Source of the DNA: Lasioglossum baleicum
Taxonomy: Eukaryota; Arthropoda; Insecta; Hymenoptera; Halictidae
Length of the DNA: 64,000 bases
Assembly (NCBI RefSeq): GCF_051020765.1
Contig: NW_027469237.1
Span: 62,001-126,000 of the forward strand
Reading direction: 5' to 3'
In this document: one piece after another, positions 36,842-46,561 of the stretch
How the letters are laid out: each line of letters starts with the position of its first letter
How positions within the stretch are numbered: position 1 is the stretch's first letter
Notes under the pieces: generated by a model
What the model was told of the DNA's origin: nothing
Databases searched by the model: none
What the model saw: the letters and a program-made list of their open reading frames with translations, nothing else
Program-made: the position numbers and the translations under genes

Positions 36842-39800
36842 GATGCATCCCGCAGGCTAGCCGAGTAAAAACACGTGCGAGGTTTTGTGGGATGCGCATG
36901 CGTAGGTTTTTTGGGATGCGCATGCGCAGGTTTTTTGGGATGCGCATGGCTAGTCGAGCAAAAACACGTGCGAGAGGATGCATCCCGCAGGCTAGTCGAG
37001 TAAAAACACGTGCGAGAGGACGCATCCCGCAGGCTAGTCGAGTAAAAACACGTGCGAGAGGATGCATCCCGCAGGCTAGTCGAGTAAAAACACGTGCGAG
37101 AGGATGCATCCTGCAGGCTAGACGAGTAAAAACTCGTGCGAGAGGATGCATCCCGCAGGCTAGTCGAGCAAAAACACGTGCGAGAGGATGCATCCCGCAG
37201 GCCAGTCGAGTAAAAACACGTGCGAGAGGATGCATCCCGCAGGCTAGTCGAGTAAAAACACGTGCGAGAGGATGCATTCCGCAGGCTAGCCGAGTAAAAA
37301 CACGTGCGAGGTTTTGTGGGATGCGCATGCGCAGGTTTTTTGGGATGCGCATGCGCAGGTTTTTTGGGATGCGCATGGCTAGTCGAGCATAAACACATGC
37401 GAGAGGATGCATCCCGCAGGGTAGTCGAGTAAAAACACGTGCGAGAGGATGCATCCCGCAGGCTAGTCGAGCAAAAACACGTGCGAGAGGATGCATCCCG
37501 CAGGCTAGTCGTGCAAAAACACGTGCGAGAGGATGCATCCCGCAGGCTAGTCGAGTAAAAACACGTGCGAGAGGATGCATCCCGCAGGCTAGTCGAGTAA
37601 AAACACGTGCGAGAGGATGCATCCCGCAGGCTAGTCGAGTAAAAACACGTGCGAGAGGATGCATTCCGCAGGCTAGCCGAGTAAAAACACGTGCGAGGTT
37701 TTGTGGGATGCGCATGCGCAGGTTTTTTGGGATGCGCATGCGCAGGTTTTTTGGGATGCGCATGGCTAGTCGAGCAAAAACACGTGCGAGAGGATGCATC
37801 CCGCAGGCCAGTCGAGTAAAAACACGTGCGAGAGGATGCATCCCGCAGGCTAGTCGAGTAAAAACACGTGCGAGAGGATGCATTCCGCAGGCTAGCCGAG
37901 TAAAAACACGTGCGAGGTTTTGTGGGATGCGCATGCGCAGGTTTTTTGGGATGCGCATGCGCAGGTTTTTTGGGATGCGCATGCGCAGGTTTTTTGGGAT
38001 GCGCATGGCTAGTCGAGCAAAAACACGTGCGAGAGGATGCATCCCGCAGGCCAGTCGAGTAAAAACACGTGCGAGAGGATGCATCCCGCAGGGTAGTCGA
38101 GTAAAAACACGTGCAAGAGGATGCTTCCCGCAGGCTAGTCGAGTAAAAACACGTGCGAGAGGATGCATCCCGCAGGGTAGTCGAGTAAAAACACGTGCGA
38201 GAGGATGCATCCCGCAGGCTAGTCGAGTAAAAACACGTGCGAGGTTTTGTGGGATGCGCATGCGCAGGTTTTGTGGGATGCGCATGCGCAGGTTTTTTGG
38301 GATGCGCATGCCTAGTCGAGCAAAAACACGTGCGAGAGGATGCATCCCGCAGGCTAGTCGTTCAAAAACACGTGCAAGAGGATGCTTCCCGTAGGCTAGT
38401 CGAGTAAAAACACGTGCGAGAGGATGCATCCCGCAGGGTAGTCGAGTAAAAACACGTGCGAGAGGATGCATCCTGCAGGCTAGTCAAGTAAAAACACGTG
38501 CGAGAGGATGCATCCCGCAGGCTAGTCGAGTAAAAACACGTGCAAGAGGATGCTTCCCGTAGGCTAGTCGAGTAAAAACACGTGCGAGAGGATGCATCCC
38601 GCAGGCTAGTCGAGTAAAAACACGTGCGAGAGATGCATCCCGCATGCTAGTCGAGTAAAAACACGTGCGAGAGGATGCATCCCGCAGGCTAGTCGAGTAA
38701 AAACACGTGCGAGAGGATGCATCCCGCAGGCTAGCCGAGTAAAAACACGTGCGAGGTTTTGTGGGATGCGCATGCGTAGGTTTTTTGGGATGCGCATGCG
38801 CAGGTTTTTTGGGATGCGCATGGCTAGTCGAGCAAAAACACGTGCGAGAGGATGCATCCCGCAGGCTAGTCGAGTAAAAACACGTGCGAGAGGACGCATC
38901 CCGCAGGCTAGTCGAGTAAAAACACGTGCGAGAGGATGCATCCCGCAGGCTAGTCGAGTAAAAACACGTGCGAGAGGATGCATCCTGCAGGCTAGACGAG
39001 TAAAAACTCGTGCGAGAGGATGCATCCCGCAGGCTAGTCGAGCAAAAACACGTGCGAGAGGATGCATCCCGCAGGCCAGTCGAGTAAAAACACGTGCGAG
39101 AGGATGCATCCCGCTGGCTAGTCGAGTAAAAACACGTGCGAGAGGATGCATTCCGCAGGCTAGCCGAGTAAAAACACGTGCGAGGTTTTGTGGGATGCGC
39201 GTGCGCAGGTTTTTTGGGATGCGCATGCGCAGGTTTTTTGGGATGCGCATGGCTAGTCGAGCATAAACACATGCGAGAGGATGCATCCCGCAGGGTAGTC
39301 GAGTAAAAACACGTGCGAGAGGATGCATCCCGCAGGCTAGTCGAGTAAAAACACGTGCGAGAGGATGCATCCTGCAGGCTAGACGAGTAAAAACTCGTGC
39401 GAGAGGATGCATCCCGCAGGCTAGTCGAGCAAAAACACGTGCGAGAGGATGCATCCCGCAGGCCAGTCGAGTAAAAACACGTGCGAGAGGATGCATCCCG
39501 CTGGCTAGTCGAGTAAAAACACGTGCGAGAGGATGCATTCCGCAGGCTAGCCGAGTAAAAACACGTGCGAGGTTTTGTGGGATGCGCATGCGCAGGTTTT
39601 TTGGGATGCGCATGCGCAGGTTTTTTGGGATGCGCATGGCTAGTCGAGCATAAACACATGCGAGAGGATGCATCCCGCAGGGTAGTCGAGTAAAAACACG
39701 TGCGAGAGGATGCATCCCGCAGGCTAGTCGAGCAAAAACACGTGCGAGAGGATGCATCCCGCAGGCTAGTCGAGTCAAAACACGTGCGAGAGGATGCATC

Positions 39801-42290
39801 CCGCAGGCTAGTCGAGTAAAAACACGTGCGAGGTTTTGTGGGATGCGCATGCGCAGGTTTTTTGGGATGCGCATGCCTAGTCGAGCAAAAACACGTGCGA
39901 GAGGATGCATCCCGCAGGCTAGCCGAGTAAAAACACGTGCGAGGTTTTGTGGGATGCGCATGCGTAGGTTTTTTGGGATGCGCATGCGCAGGTTTTTTGG
40001 GATGCGCATGGCTAGTCGAGCAAAAACACGTGCGAGAGGATGCATCCCGCAGGCTAGTCGAGTAAAAACACGTGCGAGAGGATGCATTCCGCAGGCTAGC
40101 CGAGTAAAAACACGTGCGAGGTTTTGTGGGATGCGCATGCGCAGGTTTTTTGGGATGCGCATGGCTAGTCGAGCAAAAACACGTGCGAGAGGATGCATCC
40201 CGCAGGCTAGTCGAGTAAAAACACGTGCGAGAGGATGCATCCCGCAGGCTAGTCGAGTAAAAACACGTGCGAGAGGATGCTTCCCGCAGGCTAGCCGAGT
40301 AAAAACACGTGCGAGGTTTTGTGGGATGCGCATGCGCAGGTTTTGTGGGATGCGCATGCGCAGGTTTTTTGGGATGCGCATGCGCAGGTTTTTTGGGATG
40401 CGCATGGCTAGTCGAGCATAAACACGTGCGAGAGGATGCATCCCGCAGGGTAGTCGAGTAAAAACACGTGCGAGAGGATGCATCCCGCTGGCTAGTCGAG
40501 TAAAAACACGTGCGAGGTTTTGTGGGATGCGCATGCGCAGGTTTTGTGGGATGCGCATGCGCAGGTTTTTTGGGATGCGCATGCCTAGTCGAGCAAAAAC
40601 ACGTGCGAGAGGATGCATCCCGCAGGCTAGTCGTTCAAAAACACGTGCAAGAGGATGCTTCCCGTAGGCTAGTCGAGTAAAAACACGTGCGAGAGGATGC
40701 ATCCCGCAGGGTAGTCGAGTAAAAACACGTGCGAGAGGATGCATCCTGCAGGCTAGTCGAGTAAAAACACGTGCGAGAGATGCATCCCGCAGGCTAGTCG
40801 AGTAAAAACACGTGCGAGAGGATGCATCCTGCAGGCTAGACGAGTAAAAACTCGTGCGAGAGGATGCATCCCGCAGGCTAGTCGAGCAAAAACACGTGCG
40901 AGAGGATGCATCCCGCAGGCCAGTCGAGTAAAAACACGTGCGAGAGGATGCATCCCGCTGGCTAGTCGAGTAAAAACACGTGCGAGAGGATGCATTCCGC
41001 AGGCTAGCCGAGTAAAAACACGTGCGAGGTTTTGTGGGATGCGCATGCGCAGGTTTTTTGGGATGCGCATGCGCAGGTTTTTTGGGATGCGCATGGCTAG
41101 TCGAGCATAAACACATGCGAGAGGATGCATCCCGCAGGGTAGTCGAGTAAAAACACGTGCGAGAGGATGCATCCCGCAGGCTAGTCGAGCAAAAACACGT
41201 GCGAGAGGATGCATCCCGCAGGCTAGTCGAGTCAAAACACGTGCGAGAGGATGCATCCCGCAGGCTAGTCGAGTAAAAACACGTGCGAGGTTTTGTGGGA
41301 TGCGCATGCGCAGGTTTTTTGGGATGCGCATGCCTAGTCGAGCAAAAACACGTGCGAGAGGATGCATCCCGCAGGCTAGCCGAGTAAAAACACGTGCGAG
41401 GTTTTGTGGGATGCGCATGCGTAGGTTTTTTGGGATGCGCATGCGCAGGTTTTTTGGGATGCGCATGGCTAGTCGAGCAAAAACACGTGCGAGAGGATGC
41501 ATCCCGCAGGCTAGTCGAGTAAAAACACGTGCGAGAGGACGCATCCCGCAGGCTAGTCGAGTAAAAACACGTGCGAGAGGATGCATCCCGCAGGCTAGTC
41601 GAGTAAAAACACGTGCGAGAGGATGCGTCCCGCAGGCTAGTCGAGCAAAAACAAATGCGAGAGGATGCATCCCGCAGGCTAGTCGAGCAAAAACACGTGC
41701 GAGAGGATGCATCCCGCAGGCCAGTCGAGTAAAAACACGTGCGAGAGGATGCATCCCGCAGGCTAGTCGAGTAAAAACACGTGCGAGAGGATGCATTCCG
41801 CAGGCTAGCCGAGTAAAAACACGTGCGAGGTTTTGTGGGATGCGCATGCGCAGGTTTTTTGGGATGCGCATGCGCAGGTTTTTTGGGATGCGCATGGCTA
41901 GTCGAGCATAAACACATGCGAGAGGATGCATCCCGCAGGGTAGTCGAGTAAAAACACGTGCGAGAGGATGCATCCCGCAGGCTAGTCGAGCAAAAACACG
42001 TGCGAGAGGATGCATCCCGCAGGCTAGTCGAGTCAAAACACGTGCGAGAGGATGCATCCCGCAGGCTAGTCGAGTAAAAGCACGTGCGAGGTTTTGTGGG
42101 ATGCGCATGCGCAGGTTTTTTGGGATGCGCATGCCTAGTCGAGCAAAAACACGTGCGAGAGGATGCATCCCGCAGGCTAGTCGTGCAAAAACACGTGCGA
42201 GAGGATGCATCCCGCAGGCTAGTCGAGTAAAAACACGTGCGAGAGGATGCATCCCGCAGGCTAGTCGAGTAAAAACACGTGCGAGAGGAT
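36842..42290. repeat. Satellite array segment 2 (5.4 kb)
   Basis: Same 42-bp and 24-bp units as segment 1. Runs of 24-bp units usually open with a GTTTTGTGGG variant, continue with GTTTTTTGGG variants and close into a 42-bp unit with GAGCAAAAAC; units before a run often read GCATTCCGCAGGCTAGCCGAG. Larger blocks recur: 36892-37392 resembles 38766-39266. Single-base deletions occur in a few units (near 38631 and 40778). No gene; the long ORFs across it come from the unit lengths. Confidence 0.95.
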
Positions 42291-43131
42291 TGTGACGTCG
42301 GTCGCACCTCCGACGTTAGCTTTAAGACTACATGTAAAATTAGATACATAAGAGCGAGCGTTCCCCTTTAAAGATTCCAAAACTCCTAAAAATCCTTCAT
42401 AACAATGAATCCTTAACACCACGTACATCTGATTGAAATCCATCAACATAACCTAAAATCCAAAATCTGTCAAAATCCTAAAATAGCCAAAAATGGCCCA
42501 AACTCGAAGATTGAAATATCATTGGACTCGTGAGCGAAAATCATGAAACTAACCTAAAAATTTGTAGGTTATGTTCTCAATTCGCGTTTGTTTAGACTTT
42601 ACCAAAATTTCGATTTTTGGTAATTTTCAAAAGTACTTAGAATATTTTCAAACATATGATCGGTCGACAAATGATGTCAACTAATCATATGACATATAAA
42701 ATTTAAATCGAAACGCCTTGCAAGAGCAAGCGCTCGAAAATATTCTAAGTCCCAATTTATTTAAATAAATAAATAGGTACGCCAATGATTACCACTTAAT
42801 TTTCGAGTCCTGCACCACTGGGAACGAAAACTGCTGACTCTAGTGCGGCGGCCATCGCGCTGTTTACGACGAAGACCGGCACAAAGAGGACACGGTCCCC
42901 TTTTGCGAAGTCAGCATTTTTCGGACGAACGTTATTCGTCGACGAACGTTCGATTCTCCCCAGTCCTCTCCGGGGACCCGAGTGGGTCAGTCGAGTTTTC
43001 GTCAATCTTCCAAGTCCAGACTATTTAGACATAGTCTTTCCAAATCCAGATTGTTTAGACACAATCTTCCCAAATCCATACTGTTTAGACACAGTCCCTA
43101 ATACCATTCAGTAATATCGTATTCTTATTCG
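42291..43131 (+). repeat. 5' LTR of A3, first piece
   Basis: Family A LTR start through the hairpin trio (about 43016-43097), ending in TTCG, the target duplication of B2. The remainder resumes at 51462. Confidence 0.94.
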
Positions 43132-43376
43132 TGTTACGTCGTCCGATGTACGACGTTGGCCTTGTACACACACTATGTATACAAGGTCTGATCTACATAA
43201 GATCCACACACCGTCCCCTAGACATAAGAGCATAATATTAAGATCTCATATATTCTATTGTTCTAATCCTTATCTCCGCCTCTACCCATCACCATAACTT
43301 CACCTTGATCAACACCTTACCTCAGTTTCAACCCATCACCACGACACATAATGCAATAAAGTATTGCATCACTCTG

Positions 43377-43409
43377 GAAGCATCTAGAAGCTTCTAGAAA
43401 CGTCGAGAA
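43377..43409 (+). promoter_or_regulatory. Heat-shock-element array in LTR B (B2)
   Basis: Same seven-unit register as in B1. The only substitution relative to B1 falls in a spacer base, leaving every GAA/TTC unit unchanged. Copy in the 3' LTR at 49745-49777. Confidence 0.65.
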
Positions 43410-44260
43410 GTCCAAAGACTGCTGCATCAGCAGTCCCACGCTCGTAGAGGGCAATAGGACAGCCACGAGACTGCAGCGTCAGCAGAAATGCACGTGCAGT
43501 CCCCGGGAGCAAAGACGCTGCTGCGTCAGCAGTTCTCCCACTCCGACGACTGAAGAACAAAGAGACTGCAGCGTCAGCTATCCCCACTCCGACCGAAGGA
43601 GGCAAGGCAGAGCGAACGCTTGCATCAGTCCGCCTTCAGCCAGCGACTCGCACAGACGTGCCTACCTGGCCTCAGCCGCCAGTCCGGCTTCTTCCGACTT
43701 CAAGAGCAGACGTGTTCAGTCTAGCTCCGCGAAAGTGAAGTGTGTCGATCCTTCACTCCTAATTCCAATTCCAATTCCAACTCTAACTCAACTCAACTCA
43801 AGTCCTAATTCTCATACATTATTCCTATAACATATTACAATATCCATTATTCATTAATCCAATTACTACTCCTATTATAATACTACTTACATATTGTATA
43901 CCAGTGTACTTACCAGTTCTTATTTAATATATTGTTGTTATACCAGTGCTTCGATCTTGTTATTCTTGTGTTAGTTCAACACCATCTTCCAATTCAGTTC
44001 TTGCATCGAATATATTAAACTCGTGACATATCCAGACTTGGTCTAAAGTGCGCAGTGGAAACGCTGAGCCGCCAATAAGGAATTTGAAGCGAGTCATAGA
44101 GAAGTTCTCGTGCCACGTCTAGAATTGGTCTAAAGAGCGCAGTGGAAACGCTGAGCCGCCACTATAGACGTGAAGCGAGTTAACTACCTAAAAGGTTAAT
44201 AACAAATGGAAGTTCATTTTCATTATATTATTAATATTCCATCATTACTATTCCTTACCC

Positions 44261-44779
44261 ATGCGACGCCCACGTCGAGCGGGACGCAAGTATCAACTTG
44301 CTAAATTGAGACGCGCGTTAAGAAATAAAGCGGTGCTCGAACAAATCATCGCCACTACCGAGTGGACAGAACTTCTGGGAACCACCGAGCACATTCCGTG
44401 TGACGCGTCCGATTACGTTTCTGTATACGGTTGCCCTTGCAACCCTCCTAAAGAGGTCAACCACGCGGACCTCTCGCGAGCTCCGACGCCAGTTCTACAT
44501 CCGGTCGATTGTCCAGAGGTGATCGACATAGCCGACGACGACGACAGCCGAGACACGATCATCGTTCCCAGGGTCCGTTGCCGAATCATCCGTGACGTTC
44601 CTCTGCCAGCTCATCAACGTGTCGTCTTGCGGCCAGCATCCAAGGCCACTAACGTCGTCCCGAACCGAGCAGCAGCAACTCTGCCAGATCTTCCCCACCT
44701 CGAGGACATCTGTATAGAAGATCCGATGTACGACACCTACTGTCAGTACCGCCAGTTCCTGCTGCAACAATATTATTAG
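44261..44779 (+). CDS. LTR-encoded ORF, B2 5' copy
   Basis: 172 codons, identical to 50629-51147. Relative to the B1 copy the residue changes are Asp-Leu to Glu-Gln near position 27 and Ser to Phe near the C-terminus; five other differences are silent. Arg-rich N-terminus, Cys-containing middle and acidic patch are preserved. It lies about 430 bp before the LTR/gag boundary, with GGTGAGT just after the stop. Product unknown. Confidence 0.5.
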   Translation: MRRPRRAGRKYQLAKLRRALRNKAVLEQIIATTEWTELLGTTEHIPCDASDYVSVYGCPCNPPKEVNHADLSRAPTPVLHPVDCPEVIDIADDDDSRDTIIVPRVRCRIIRDVPLPAHQRVVLRPASKATNVVPNRAAATLPDLPHLEDICIEDPMYDTYCQYRQFLLQQYY

Positions 44780-45093
44780 GCGTTAATACAACATTGCGGT
44801 GAGTCGTATAATATCTTGTATAATTGTTGAATCCTGTAAACTCACCGTTCGCGTTGCATCCACTCGCGCGCGATTCTTGTCGGGACACTCCTTGTAACCG
44901 CGTCGGACGTTCTTTTCTTGACTGCATCCATAGCAATATCGGTTGTCCTAGTGCATATGACAGCCCGCGGCTGTCTCGGCACGAAAGACCACTCCTCATT
45001 TTAATCATAATATCTCAACCGTCCGTCTGTCACTGTTCTCTTTTCTCTCTCCTGGTACCTGTAACAAAAACACAGTGACGGACGTGACAAATT

Positions 45094-45110
45094 TGGCGCA
45101 GTCGGTAGGA
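45094..45110 (+). promoter_or_regulatory. Primer-binding site of B2
   Basis: TGGCGCAGTCGGTAGGA four bases after the 5' LTR. Confidence 0.87.
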
Positions 45111-45202
45111 CATAGAAGTGGTCGCCGATATTTGCATTAATAAGCCCCGACGCGTGTCAGTACGAAGTTCACATTTCTTAAATCCCATTCATATCTTTCA
45201 AA

Positions 45203-46561
45203 ATGTCTCGCCCAATCACGCGATCTCAAAAGGATCTCCGAGCAGATCCTAACGCAGACCTTCCTCCAATGACCGAGGAAGAGTTACTCCTTTACGCGCA
45301 AGACCTCGCCCGTAGAGAGCAATATCTCAAAGAAGAAACTGATTTTATTGCCAAATTGCGTCTCAAATATGAAGAAGACGCACAAAACCAAAAGAATATG
45401 CTCGACGAAATACGAAAAGAGCTTCATAACATCCAAATCACGAGTCAAAGCCTACGTCAACAATCGCCTACACCAGGCCCTAGTAACGTCTCTAATATGC
45501 GGGAACCTTCACCGCCAGAGCCACGCGAAATCCCACAGTATGAACCTACTGGCAATTTCGCTCTAAAACAAGCCGCCGAGCTTGTCCCTAGATTCGACGG
45601 AACTTCGTCTTCCGTCCTACAATTCATACGTGCATGCAAACGCGCGCGTGACACCGTACCGGCCACTGCAGAGCGTGCCCTCACAAAATTGCTCTGCAAT
45701 AAACTCCACGATCGTGCTTATGCCGCTATAGAAGGCCAGCACATATTCACAATTTCTGCACTATGCGAGAAATTACGAACAGTACTGGGCCCATACAAAT
45801 TCGTGGACCAGTACCGTGGCGATCTCGCGAGTGTACTCCAAGCTCCAAACGAGCACATCTTAGACTTCATCAATCGCGTTAAAGACCTTCGAACCGCGAT
45901 TCAAGATGCCACAGATATTGGCCTTGATTACGAAGAACTAGATCGCTTCGTAGTAGATTGTTTTCTACGAGGTCTCCTTCCCCAGCTGCGTGCCGAAGTG
46001 CTTCATTGCCCTTCGCGAAATCCTGCCACTGTTTTCGAAGCAGCCATCTCTGCTTACAGGCAGTATGAGTCAGACCAGACTCGTCGACGAGAACTGATCC
46101 GCGAAGAAAAACGAGTCAGCTTCTCTGATAACCGGCCGTATCGCCAGCGTTCCACGTACGAGTCCGCTCGTGACATTCCAGAGCGAACTCAAGAACGCCG
46201 CGATAACAGACCGGACTCGTCTCAGCAGTCCTCGAGAAACTTAAACCGGGACTCTTATCGCTCCCCGACGCCGCAACGGCGATGGGAAAATAATCCTCGC
46301 GACCAAAACACGTACCGCGATGGTCGCACAGATCGCCCTTCAAGCTCTAACAAATTTTGCAACTACTGCAAAGTCCCCGGGCACGATATTCACGAGTGCC
46401 GTAAGCGCACTTTTAATAATAATAGGAGGTCGGGAAACGAGTCCGGCCTCCCGACCGAAGCCAACCCCAGGCGGGAGGCCGCATCTTCAACCCAAACTAC
46501 AGCCCGCACCCAAACAGCTATCCGGACGAACGACCAGTCCGACGATTCGTCTCAGCAGTAA
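45203..46561 (+). CDS. gag: Gag polyprotein (B2)
   Basis: 452 residues, intact, nearly identical to B1 Gag (scattered changes such as QSLRQQS for QTLRQQT, and CKVPGH for CKAPGH in the zinc knuckle, ligands unchanged). Same layout: coiled-coil-like N-terminus, capsid core, basic region, C-x2-C-x4-H-x4-C knuckle. The following ORF is in the -1 frame and overlaps the stop. Confidence 0.95.
   Translation: MSRPITRSQKDLRADPNADLPPMTEEELLLYAQDLARREQYLKEETDFIAKLRLKYEEDAQNQKNMLDEIRKELHNIQITSQSLRQQSPTPGPSNVSNMREPSPPEPREIPQYEPTGNFALKQAAELVPRFDGTSSSVLQFIRACKRARDTVPATAERALTKLLCNKLHDRAYAAIEGQHIFTISALCEKLRTVLGPYKFVDQYRGDLASVLQAPNEHILDFINRVKDLRTAIQDATDIGLDYEELDRFVVDCFLRGLLPQLRAEVLHCPSRNPATVFEAAISAYRQYESDQTRRRELIREEKRVSFSDNRPYRQRSTYESARDIPERTQERRDNRPDSSQQSSRNLNRDSYRSPTPQRRWENNPRDQNTYRDGRTDRPSSSNKFCNYCKVPGHDIHECRKRTFNNNRRSGNESGLPTEANPRREAASSTQTTARTQTAIRTNDQSDDSSQQ

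Larger units (their letters stand above)
43132..45089 (+). repeat. 5' LTR of B2
   Basis: 1958 bp. Roughly 2% different from B1 LTRs, with small indels (an extra CTTCCGA-containing stretch near 43690). Heat-shock array 43377-43409, with the spacer in the GAAnnTTC core changed from AC to GC but all units kept. RTCA cluster 43421-43576. Confidence 0.95.

Noticed and set aside
36842..36900. Telomeric or CENP-B-box satellite
   Set aside because: No TTAGG/TTAGGG-type repeat and no CENP-B box match seen. The chromosomal location cannot be inferred.
36842..42290. CRISPR-like array
   Set aside because: Units are adjacent repeats without unique spacers, in eukaryotic DNA. It is a satellite.
38606..42349. 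Very long minus-strand ORF (about 1247 codons) across the satellite
   Set aside because: It arises because unit lengths are multiples of three and lack stops. It starts inside an LTR, and comparable ORFs exist in other frames and on the other strand. No sign of a gene.
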